This document shows positions 8,737 through 16,540 of a stretch of DNA of 64,000 nucleotides, one piece after another. Both the position numbers and the translations under genes were made by a program. The stretch comes from Leptospirales bacterium (GTDB lineage: Bacteria; Spirochaetota; Leptospiria; Leptospirales; Leptospiraceae). Position 1 is the stretch's first letter, and every line of letters starts with the position of its first letter. The DNA lies in contig JAAFIR010000003.1 in the NCBI GenBank assembly GCA_013297885.1, positions 62,001-126,000 of the forward strand. The letters run 5' to 3'. Below the pieces are notes generated by a model, which searched no databases, was not told the DNA's origin, and saw nothing but the letters and a program-made list of their open reading frames with translations.

Positions 8737-8920
8737 GCGAATCGGAATACTCAATACTCTTGCCTAGCGATACTATCAAGTAACGAGAGTATCCCGTCAG
8801 GCTACAAAAGGTCCTCCCAACTTCTGTCGAAGTTTCGAGCCAAGCTAATGTCCTTCGGACTTGCTTTCCACCCAAGCCCCATTCTTCGCTTCGCTCGAAT
8901 ACCTTTTGTATCCTTTTCGC
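8737..8920 (-). repeat. Structured interspersed repeat, copy G (lies in an open frame)
   Basis: On the minus strand: GCGAAAAGGAT, a first hairpin closed by ACAAAAGGT and ACCTTTTGT with a long inner arm, AGCCTGACGG, a second hairpin (GGATACTC with GAGTATTCC), and GATTCGC at the end. The 3' half is nearly identical to copy F at 5579-5708, whereas the first hairpin is entirely different. It is open throughout and would be translated. Confidence 0.85.
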
Positions 8921-8956
8921 ATGTTTTGAGAAATACACTCGTTAAACGATAGCATT

Positions 8957-9805
8957 TCACTTGACCTGATTTTTCTTAAAATCTAAAATCTGTTTTTCAG
9001 TTAAACCTGTAACTTTACAAACTTGTTCTAAAGGCATTCCAAAATGAAGAAAATCAATGGCAGTTTCTAACTTACCTTCTAACTTACCTACTATTTTAGC
9101 AGCTGCTACTTGACCATTTAAGACTAATCTTGATTTTCTTCTTGCTTCTATTAAATTTTTATTTTTAGGATTTGATGTATATTCTTTGTATTCATCAAGT
9201 GTCTTTTTTAATTTGGGATTCTTTTTAACTAATGTATTCATTTCTTCCTCCTTCAATTCATGTCCTTTTCTAAATAAATAAAGCCATGTCTCAAAATCAG
9301 TTACTAATTTTGATAATTCTGATTTTATTTTTCTTAATTCAATTATATGAAATTCTAAAGCTTCTGTCAAGATTAATTCTGGATTTTCTTTTTCTCTTAA
9401 TTGAAATACTGAATGGTAATTTTTAGTTTTCAATAAATCAAATTCTAAAAAACTTATTGAATAAATTTTCGGTAATAGAGAATATTCTTCTCCTTTTTTT
9501 AAAGACTTTGTATATATTTTTGATGAATAAAATAATATTCTTTTTTCAAAACCAACTTCCATTTGCGATTGCATTTCAATTGAAAATTTATTCCCTTTTC
9601 TATCTTCAGCATGAATATCTAATACTGATAATTTTTCTAACTCACTAGCTTTTGGTATTTCTGGATTTAATACTTTGATCTTTAAAATCTTTTTATCATT
9701 CTGAAATTCTGGAAATGAATTTAACAATTCTAATAACTGATTTTCATTTTTAGAAAATAATACTTTGAATAAAAAATTATCTGTAAATGGTAAATTTTCT
9801 GTCAT
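8957..9805 (-). CDS. Rpn/PDDEXK_2 family nuclease (transposase-like PD-(D/E)XK protein)
   Basis: 282 aa. The opening (FTDNFLFKVLFSKNENQLLELLNSF) and the core LSVLDIHAEDRKGNKFSIEMQ show the PD-(D/E)XK fold of the Rpn/PF12784 group, with catalytic Asp in LDIHAED and the E-x-Q variant of the last motif. The C-terminal part has helices typical of the family (LEGKLETAIDFLHFGMPLEQVCKVTGLT). Known Rpn proteins are DNA endonucleases linked to recombination and, in some cases, phage defence. It is intact, surrounded by decayed mobile DNA, and probably part of the island's movable content. Confidence 0.85.
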   Translation of the reverse strand: MTENLPFTDNFLFKVLFSKNENQLLELLNSFPEFQNDKKILKIKVLNPEIPKASELEKLSVLDIHAEDRKGNKFSIEMQSQMEVGFEKRILFYSSKIYTKSLKKGEEYSLLPKIYSISFLEFDLLKTKNYHSVFQLREKENPELILTEALEFHIIELRKIKSELSKLVTDFETWLYLFRKGHELKEEEMNTLVKKNPKLKKTLDEYKEYTSNPKNKNLIEARRKSRLVLNGQVAAAKIVGKLEGKLETAIDFLHFGMPLEQVCKVTGLTEKQILDFKKNQVK

Positions 9806-9940
9806 AATTTGAATATCGTGAATATAATTTTTATAAATTAGAAGTTTATTTTTGAGTTGAGAAATTTATTTTACAAAACTCATTCACATCTTGCAAGAGA
9901 TTCTCTTCTTAGTAGAGAAGTGAATCATGAATCAGTAATG

Positions 9941-10259
9941 TCAATTCCTAAAATAGGTATACCACTTTTCGTAGTATGCTTCATTAGGAGTTTTATAATC
10001 TATACTTTGATGAAGTCTTGATTCATTATAAATTTTAATACTTTGCTTAATTGTTTTGTAAGCTAATTCCTTAGTTGGAAATTTATTTAAAAAGAATTCC
10101 CCTTTTAAAATACCATTCACTCTTTCAGCAACAGCATTTTCATAACAATGATTTTCTTCTGTCATGCTTATAATTATATTTTCTCTTTTAAGAATATTTA
10201 TGTAGTCAAAGCAACAATATCGCGATCCGCGATTAGAATGATGATATATAGCTCCCTTT
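9941..10259 (-). pseudogene. IS3-family transposase OrfB, C-terminal fragment
   Basis: The frame reads IYHHSNRGSRYCCFDYINIL, then SMTEENHCYENAVAERVNG and ends YKTPNEAYYEKW. This is the DDE core of IS3-group OrfB with the second Asp region and the catalytic Glu in NAVAERVNG. An open frame with an ATG starts only at 10165, but homologous residues continue upstream to about 10259, where a stop and frame change occur. The middle of OrfB is deleted. Confidence 0.85.
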
Positions 10260-10397
10260 TAATACTTCCTTGATTACTATTTCTTTTTTCTTCTTCTCCA
10301 TTTAATCTTTTTTTCTTTTTATAATAATTGGCTCTACTGTGACCTAGATATTTACTTGTCCGCCTAAACGATATTAAGCGAACATTCTTTGCAGTCT

Positions 10398-10706
10398 CTA
10401 AGGTCTTATTGAAAAGTTTTTTTTTACATCTGTTTTGTAATGCTCATCAACAACTTCAATCAGGGTCTCATATACTTGATTTTTCAAAACTGAATCCGCT
10501 AAAGCAATCTTCAATTTTTTTATTTCTTCTTTTAATTTTTTCTTTTCTTCGACTTCATCTGGCATTTCAATAACCACCTTTTTTGCTAAATCACCTTTTG
10601 TTCCCCACTTCTTCAGCCAACCTTTTACTGTTGCGGATCCTCTTATATCATAATATCTCTTAGAGCCTTCAATTGTAAATTTACCTCGCCTGATTTCTTC
10701 CACCAC
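10398..10706 (-). CDS. IS3-family OrfA (helix-turn-helix, leucine-zipper)
   Basis: 102 aa from a GTG start. The N-terminal helix-turn-helix (SKRYYDIRGSATVKGWLKKWG) is followed by a charged coiled coil (EEKKKLKEEIKKLKIALADSVL) and the LIEVVDEHYKTDVKKNF block typical of IS3 OrfA. It binds the IS ends and partners OrfB by frameshifting. Its partner is deleted here, so it is a relic. Confidence 0.8.
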   Translation of the reverse strand: MVEEIRRGKFTIEGSKRYYDIRGSATVKGWLKKWGTKGDLAKKVVIEMPDEVEEKKKLKEEIKKLKIALADSVLKNQVYETLIEVVDEHYKTDVKKNFSIRP

Positions 10707-10866
10707 TTTTTTCTAATCATTAACCACTAAAAGTGTTCACGTTTTTCTTAAAAAACTGCACACAAACTAATAACTAGGACCATCATTCTTACTCTTTGAA
10801 AATTCCAGACCAAGAAAGAGGGTCATTTAATGCTCTAACTTTTTGGTGGGTAAAACCCTAAAAAAA

Positions 10867-11169
10867 TTATTTTAGTAATTTTAATAAATCACCAATTGTT
10901 TTATGTGATTCCAATTGATGCCGTAAAGAAATTTTATCGTTTATTTTATAATAATTTCTTCTTCCTGTTTTAATTCTTGTTAAAACTTTAGCATTTTCTA
11001 AGTCTTCTACAATTCCAATAACTGCTCTTTCAGTGATGCCAACATTTAAGGCGATTTCACGAAGTAATAGTTCCTGATCTCTGTATAGACAAATTAATAC
11101 ATGAGCATGATTACTTAAAAAAGTCCATTCAGATTTTTTTTGATTTAGTTTATCTATTTGTTTTAACAT
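10867..11169 (-). CDS. Small winged-helix transcriptional regulator
   Basis: 100 aa. After about 20 residues the pattern VLICLYRDQELLLREIALNVGITERAVIGIVEDLENAKVLTRIKTGRRNYYKIN is a winged helix: recognition helix ITERAVIGIVEDL and a basic wing KTGRRNYYKI. It is closest in style to short MarR/ArsR-like regulators. There are no metal-binding Cys, so an ArsR metal sensor is unlikely. It lies just upstream of the left end of the island, 69 bases after the trpD stop and on the same strand. Its target is unknown. Confidence 0.75.
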   Translation of the reverse strand: MLKQIDKLNQKKSEWTFLSNHAHVLICLYRDQELLLREIALNVGITERAVIGIVEDLENAKVLTRIKTGRRNYYKINDKISLRHQLESHKTIGDLLKLLK

Positions 11170-11238
11170 GTTTTAATTTCCAGAATAGATTAATTAAGAA
11201 AAAATGTCAAATGAAAAAAAATTCATGAATTTATTTTC

Positions 11239-12237
11239 TTATTTTAATGAATCGAAATAAGATTTTACATTTCCTGTAAATAGATTTTTTAATGAAATTT
11301 CAAAACCTTCTTCAATTGATTTTGCTTCTTCCATCAAAAATAACCCAACACCTGAATTTAGTGCAACTGCATAAGAACCAGAAAGTTTTTCACCTAATAA
11401 AATTTTTTCTGAAATAGCAAAAGAATCTTCTTTAGATTTAGTAAAAATTTCATCTGGGTTTAATTTTGGCAACTTAAGATTTGAAATTTGAAATTCATGT
11501 TCAGTTACTTTACCTTTTTCAATTAAGATATAATCAGTGTCATCAAAAATCGAAAACTCATCAAAACCATCTTTGGAATGACAAAGAATTGCTTTTTCAA
11601 CTAAATTGGAAAGTACATAAGAAACTTTTGGAAATAAATCTTTCGAATAAACTCCCATAATTTGAAACATTGGACTAAATGGATTTGATAGAGGACCTAA
11701 AATATTAAAAACAGTTTTCATCGCTAATTGCTTTCTAACTTCAACAGCAAATTTCATTGAAGGGTGATAAATTGGTGCAAATAAAAAACAAAAATTTTTT
11801 TCTTCCAAAAGTTTTACTGAATCTTCAACTGATTTTTGGATATTATATCCCATTAAATTCAGCAAATCTGATGAACCTGAATTTGAAGATACTGCTCTGT
11901 TTCCATGTTTAGCAACTTTAAGACCCATAGAACCCAAGTTGATTGCTGAAAGTGTAGAAATATTAATCGAATTTTTTCCATCACCACCTGTTCCACAAGT
12001 ATCTAAAAATTTAAAATTAAATTCTTTATTTGGTTTTAAAGAAGCTTCTCTCATTGCTTTTACAAAACCTAATAACTCTTCTTTAGCTTCACCTCGGATT
12101 TTAATTGAAGTTAAAAATGATGATAATAAAATTTCACTTACATCACCTTTCATGATAGAACTCATAAAAAAATAAGCACCATTTTCTGAAATAGAATTTC
12201 CATTGATTGAATGTTGAAGTAGTTCGTTTAAATTCAT
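11239..12237 (-). CDS. trpD: Anthranilate phosphoribosyltransferase
   Basis: Transfers phosphoribose from PRPP to anthranilate, the second step of tryptophan synthesis. Diagnostic blocks are DTCGTGGDGKNSINIST (PRPP binding), KHGNRAVSSNSGSSDLL and FNILGPLSNP. 332 aa is normal. The ATG overlaps the pgsA stop by 4 bases, so it is translated with a phospholipid gene. No other trp gene is nearby. Confidence 0.95.
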   Translation of the reverse strand: MNLNELLQHSINGNSISENGAYFFMSSIMKGDVSEILLSSFLTSIKIRGEAKEELLGFVKAMREASLKPNKEFNFKFLDTCGTGGDGKNSINISTLSAINLGSMGLKVAKHGNRAVSSNSGSSDLLNLMGYNIQKSVEDSVKLLEEKNFCFLFAPIYHPSMKFAVEVRKQLAMKTVFNILGPLSNPFSPMFQIMGVYSKDLFPKVSYVLSNLVEKAILCHSKDGFDEFSIFDDTDYILIEKGKVTEHEFQISNLKLPKLNPDEIFTKSKEDSFAISEKILLGEKLSGSYAVALNSGVGLFLMEEAKSIEEGFEISLKNLFTGNVKSYFDSLK

Positions 12238-12959
12238 TTTTTTCTCCAGAATAAATTATATAAATTAGTTGGTTTAACTAAATTAAAATTTGTAATTAAA
12301 TACCTAAGCCCAGAAAATACTGTAACGATAGTTGTAATTAGCATCACGTAATAGGGAATAAAACTAGCTGCATGATCTATCCAATTAAAGTTTTGAAACT
12401 CATATTCTTTGCTTGAAAAATTTTTATAATTATGAAAAGCAATTTCAAATCCCGAAGTCCCTAATGCTCTTCCAGTTTCATAAATTTTATTTATAGTATT
12501 TCTTTCTTTTGTAGAAACTGAAACAAATAAAATTAACAAAAGAAAAATTGCTGTCATTTGAAAAGCTGTTTTTAATTTTCCCATCATTGTTGTTCTTAAA
12601 TTACTTCCATGTCGAATTGCGAGCCATCTTAAAGAAGTGATTAACATATCTCTAAAAATAATTGCAAGAACCATCCAGATTTCAATTTGTTCATCTAGTA
12701 GTAAAAAAGTTAAAAACGCTGAAGTGACTAAAATTTTATCAGCAAGTGGATCTAAAAATTTTCCAAATTCGGTTTCTTGTTTCCATTTGCGTGCAAGATA
12801 ACCATCCACAAAATCAGTGATTGAGGCAAATAAAAAAATAAGCATTGCATAAACTTTAAATTGAAATTCATCAATAAATAAAAAATAAATAAAAAATGGA
12901 ACTAAAACCACCCTTAAAATCGTAAGAATGTTAGGGAGATTTAAAATTCTTTGATTCAT
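12234..12959 (-). CDS. pgsA: CDP-diacylglycerol-glycerol-3-phosphate 3-phosphatidyltransferase
   Basis: Makes phosphatidylglycerol-phosphate in the inner membrane. The CDP-alcohol phosphotransferase signature is complete: D-F-V-D-G-Y-L-A-R, eight residues, G-K-F-L-D-P-L-A-D. The N-terminus NLPNILTILRVVLVPFF is typical of PgsA. 241 aa is somewhat longer than the usual 180-200 because of a polar insertion at about 150-190 between the last membrane segments. It overlaps rimO upstream and trpD downstream by 4 bases each. Confidence 0.9.
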   Translation of the reverse strand: MNQRILNLPNILTILRVVLVPFFIYFLFIDEFQFKVYAMLIFLFASITDFVDGYLARKWKQETEFGKFLDPLADKILVTSAFLTFLLLDEQIEIWMVLAIIFRDMLITSLRWLAIRHGSNLRTTMMGKLKTAFQMTAIFLLLILFVSVSTKERNTINKIYETGRALGTSGFEIAFHNYKNFSSKEYEFQNFNWIDHAASFIPYYVMLITTIVTVFSGLRYLITNFNLVKPTNLYNLFWRKK

Positions 12960-14272
12960 TCTTTAATCCAAGTCCCATCCATATCATATTCAGAAAAAGA
13001 AACGATTTTTACTTTTCCAATTTGTCCCATTTTTAAATCTTTATTTTCGATAAATACTACTTCATCAATTTCTGGAGCGTCTTGAAATCTTCTAGCAATT
13101 GCTTTTCCATCTTCAATTTCATCTATGATACAAGGATAAATTTTTCCAATTCGATTTAAATGAATTTCTTTTAAAACTTCTAAATGGGTTTCGCGAACCA
13201 AGTTCACTCTTCTAGCTGCTTCTTTTTTGGAAACATCTGATTTTAAATTATAAGCCTCTGTTCCTTCTTGAGGTGAAAAAGCAAATAAAGCTAATTTTTC
13301 TGGTTTTAATTCTTCAATAAATTTTAAAACTAAATCCACATCTTCAGGCTTTTCACCAGGATAACCAAGTATAATGGAAGTTCTGATTTCTAAATTTTCT
13401 TTTTCTCTAGCTTTAGTAAATAATTCTTTAAAAAAAGAATAAGAACCAGTTCTGTTCATGGACTTCAAAACTTTTTCAGACACATGTTGAACTGGAGATT
13501 CAAAATAAGGTGCAATTTTTTTGTTTTCGATTATTGAATCTAAAAGATTAAAAGTTTTTTTATCAGGATATAAATATAATAATCTTAAAATTTCTAGTCC
13601 ATCAATTTCAGTAATTTGATTAAAAATACTTTTTAGTTTATCAGTATCTTTTCCGTAAAACACAGTGTCTTGAGAAACAATACAAATTTCTTTAGAACCA
13701 GCAAGAATTGCTTTTTTTGTATCTCCAATAATTTGTTCTTCATTTGAATCCTTAAAATTTCCACGAAGATTTGGTATAATACAAAAATGACATCCACGAT
13801 TACAACCATCAGAAACTTTTACATAAGAATACGGTTTATTATTTTTTGGAAAAATTTCTCTATTAGTCAAATAAGAATTAATTTCTTTTAAACTTTCAAA
13901 CTCTTCAGGAAATTGGTCACGAATAATTTTTCCAGCTTCAGAATATTTTCCAGTTCCAAAAACTAAATCAACTTCAGGCATATCAGACTTAATTTCATTT
14001 GGATACCTTTCAGCAAAACAACCAACTACAACTAGTTTCTGATTTTCTTTTCTTTTTATCTTGCCGGCATTTAAAATTGTTTCAATTGTTTCTTCAGTTG
14101 CAGTTTTAATAAATGTACAAGTGTTGATTAAATGAAAATCAGCTTTTTCAGGATTATCTTCTTCTACTAAACCTTCCCCAATTAACGATGAATACATATG
14201 AGTTGAATCAGCAATATTTTTGGGACAACCTAGAGTTGTTATATGAAAACTTTTTACTTTTTCAACATTCAT
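12956..14272 (-). CDS. rimO: Ribosomal protein S12 methylthiotransferase
   Basis: A radical-SAM methylthiotransferase that modifies the conserved Asp of ribosomal protein S12. Domains in order: UPF0004 with three cluster Cys (TTLGCPKN, NTCTF, VVGCFAERYP), radical SAM with CNRGCHFCIIP, and a C-terminal TRAM domain. Absence of the longer tRNA-type linker and presence of GCPKNIADS favour RimO over MiaB. 438 aa is normal. It is the third gene of a tight leftward run with the RodZ-like gene and pgsA. Confidence 0.93.
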   Translation of the reverse strand: MNVEKVKSFHITTLGCPKNIADSTHMYSSLIGEGLVEEDNPEKADFHLINTCTFIKTATEETIETILNAGKIKRKENQKLVVVGCFAERYPNEIKSDMPEVDLVFGTGKYSEAGKIIRDQFPEEFESLKEINSYLTNREIFPKNNKPYSYVKVSDGCNRGCHFCIIPNLRGNFKDSNEEQIIGDTKKAILAGSKEICIVSQDTVFYGKDTDKLKSIFNQITEIDGLEILRLLYLYPDKKTFNLLDSIIENKKIAPYFESPVQHVSEKVLKSMNRTGSYSFFKELFTKAREKENLEIRTSIILGYPGEKPEDVDLVLKFIEELKPEKLALFAFSPQEGTEAYNLKSDVSKKEAARRVNLVRETHLEVLKEIHLNRIGKIYPCIIDEIEDGKAIARRFQDAPEIDEVVFIENKDLKMGQIGKVKIVSFSEYDMDGTWIKE

Positions 14273-14278
14273 AAATTT

Positions 14279-15400
14279 TTATTCACCTGATTCTCGTATA
14301 TTAAACTGTGTGCTATCAAGTGGATTTGGAACTTTTTGGAAAATCTTTTTTACATATCTAGTTGTTTTTCCAAGTTTAGTTTTTTCTTTTCCATTTTGAG
14401 AAATTTCAACAGCAGAACCGTCCATAACTTTTATTTCTAAACGATCTCTTGCTTCTAATTGCCTAGTTTCACCAGCAGGTACAACTCTACTTTCACCAGT
14501 TTGTCCATCTATAATAAATTCAGAAAATGTTGATTTGGAATAATGGAGAATAATTGAAATTGGAACATCACCCATTGTAACAGTACTGGATGTGCCTTGT
14601 TTATTTTGTTCACCCAGTTTGATTAAAATTTTTGCAGAATTATCAGTAACTGCTTGAGTTGTAATTTTAATTTCTCTACCTAAAGAAGCTAATTCAGGAT
14701 TGTTAAAACTTAAAACAGATTCAAGTCCAACTTTTGATTCAAAAAAATAAACTTTTCGTTCTGGGAAAATATTAAAACCAATTGTTGCAATATTTTCTTT
14801 ATCATCAGTTTTTTTTACTGACTTGATAAAAATTTTACATTGTTGGTTGGCTACAGAAAAAGTGAATCCTTGGTCTGGAGTGAGCATAAAAGGAACAGAA
14901 GAATTTTCAGGAACAGATTGATTTACAAAAGTAATTTCAGGAATTGAATCTTTTATTGGCTTTGGTGTTTTTTCTTCTTCAAGATCTTCTTTCACAATTG
15001 TTGAGTTAGAATCACTACCATCATAAAAAATTGCAAATAAACCAATTCCAATAACCAAAACTGAAATGAGGATAATCGGGAGTAATCGATTTTTTTCCAT
15101 TTGAATTGAATGAAATGGTCTAGTTGGATCTAAAATATCTTGTAAAGGTTGAGAGGATTCACTCATTTGTTCACCTTTATATATATTCATTACAGTATAA
15201 GAATCTAATTTTAAATAATCTGAATAAGTTTTTAAAAACCCTACTGTAAATGTTTCACCGGGAAATTGACTATAATCTTCATTCTCTAAAGCAATAACAA
15301 ATTTAATTGCAATATTAGTATCTCTTGCAACATCTTTTATTGATAGACCTTTTTCTTCTCGAACTTCTTTTAATAATTGTCCAACTTTTTTATTCATCAC
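14279..15400 (-). CDS. RodZ-like membrane protein with cytoplasmic HTH domain
   Basis: 373 aa. Residues about 5-70 form a helix-turn-helix of the HTH_25 type (GQLLKEVREEKGLSIKDVAR, then FPGETFTVGFLKTYSDYLKLD). One membrane helix follows at about 105-125 (LLPIILISVLVIGIGLFAIFY) and the rest is periplasmic and beta-rich, ending in a DUF4115-like region. This is the layout of RodZ, which links MreB filaments to the cell-wall machinery. The gene lies between lolA and rimO with gaps of 6-10 bases. Confidence 0.82.
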   Translation of the reverse strand: MMNKKVGQLLKEVREEKGLSIKDVARDTNIAIKFVIALENEDYSQFPGETFTVGFLKTYSDYLKLDSYTVMNIYKGEQMSESSQPLQDILDPTRPFHSIQMEKNRLLPIILISVLVIGIGLFAIFYDGSDSNSTIVKEDLEEEKTPKPIKDSIPEITFVNQSVPENSSVPFMLTPDQGFTFSVANQQCKIFIKSVKKTDDKENIATIGFNIFPERKVYFFESKVGLESVLSFNNPELASLGREIKITTQAVTDNSAKILIKLGEQNKQGTSSTVTMGDVPISIILHYSKSTFSEFIIDGQTGESRVVPAGETRQLEARDRLEIKVMDGSAVEISQNGKEKTKLGKTTRYVKKIFQKVPNPLDSTQFNIRESGE

Positions 15401-15410
15401 CTAACTCCAA

Positions 15411-16109
15411 TTATTCCTTATTATCACTTACTAATGGATTATGAACCATTTTAGAATTTCCACTTATATGATAATTAAAAATCCCGTCTTCAACTTCTGC
15501 ATTTGGAACAAAACTTGTAAATTCAATAGTGGTTTCTTTTCCACGATTATCAGTTCCAATTGATTTTTTTATAAAAAAAGTTTCTGAGTCCACAAACAAA
15601 GTCATATTTTCAAAACCACCAATTTTTTCTCTTTGTTCTAAAGTTAATACAAAATACTTTTTACCATCTGAGCCCATTGCTCTAGGTTGTTCAATTGAAT
15701 CAAATTTATAATGATATTTTCTAAATAGACGGTTGAGTCCAGAGGGTGATGCTGATTGAAAAATTGGTTCTCCAGAGGAATTATTTTTTTGAATTTCTAA
15801 ATCTTGTTTTCCAACTGCATTAATTTTTTGAATATAAATCCAAAGTGTTTTTCCATCGGACACAATTAAATCCCCAAATGGTTCTTGAAATTCGTAACGA
15901 ATTTTTCCGGGATTTTTATACAAGCATTTCCCTTTCATATTAGAAGTTTTTTTATTGTTCACAGTTAGAATTTTAAAATCAGAAGTATAAGTTTTCATAT
16001 CAGAATATTTTTTTTTGATATTTTTTACTACTTCAGATGGTGAATTCCAATTATGTGCTTGGGAAAAATTTGCAAAAACAAAAGCCAAGAACAGGAGAAT
16101 AAATTTCAT
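15411..16109 (-). CDS. lolA: Outer-membrane lipoprotein carrier LolA-like protein
   Basis: 232 aa with a signal peptide ([19 protein letters not shown]). The mature part fits Lol[41 protein letters not shown] and [16 protein letters not shown]. LolA shuttles lipoproteins across the periplasm, which agrees with the many lipoproteins in this window. It is the first gene of the leftward run to trpD. The 200 bases upstream (16110-16308) hold nothing I can identify. Confidence 0.82.
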   Translation of the reverse strand: MKFILLFLAFVFANFSQAHNWNSPSEVVKNIKKKYSDMKTYTSDFKILTVNNKKTSNMKGKCLYKNPGKIRYEFQEPFGDLIVSDGKTLWIYIQKINAVGKQDLEIQKNNSSGEPIFQSASPSGLNRLFRKYHYKFDSIEQPRAMGSDGKKYFVLTLEQREKIGGFENMTLFVDSETFFIKKSIGTDNRGKETTIEFTSFVPNAEVEDGIFNYHISGNSKMVHNPLVSDNKE

Positions 16110-16308
16110 AAATTATACCTAAATATTAAATTAAGTACAATCATTTTTAAATGGCTAAAATTGTTAAGGAATTTATAGGTTTCTTTAGATTAGGAGTTTT
16201 AGTTTTCTTTAAAAATTGTTCAAACAAACAAATAAAAATGAAATTTTATATAAAATAATTTTTAAAATACTAATTCTATCCCAATCTTCTAACTTAAATC
16301 ATTTCTAA

Positions 16309-16436
16309 GGGCGATTCGCCAAAGGCGACCGAGCTATCCGCTACTTCAAAGACATTGGTTTGCAACTGAATAGAAAGTATGCTACACTGCTGTCAGAGGC
16401 TACCACTGTCTTTGAAACGCTTCTATCTCTATCGCT
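16309..16436 (-). repeat. Structured interspersed repeat, copy E
   Basis: Minus strand: AGCGATAGAGATAGAAGCG, a hairpin closed by TTCAAAGACA and TGTCTTTGAA around a loop of about 45 nt, then GTAGCGGATAGCTCGG, a short hairpin (TCGCC TTT GGCGA) and ATCGCCC. The outer helix here is GCGAT/ATCGC, where most other copies have GCGAA/TTCGC. It lies between divergent genes, so it is not simply a terminator. Confidence 0.85.
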
Positions 16437-16540
16437 GGAGAAGTATAAAATTATTAAATCGAATAATTCTCTAAATTAAAAAAAATAAAATTATAAGAAA
16501 AGAATATCCTAAAAAATAATTTTTTTTAACATAAAATTTA

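Larger units (their letters stand above)
9941..10706 (-). mobile_element. Internally deleted IS3-family element
   Basis: OrfA (10398-10706), a scrap of the OrfB start (about 10260-10390; RRTSKYLGHSRANYYKKKK can be read in one frame) and the OrfB 3' part (9941-10259) follow each other in normal IS3 order. The total is about half the usual length of 1.2-1.5 kb. I could not identify terminal inverted repeats with confidence. The element cannot encode a working transposase. Confidence 0.75.
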
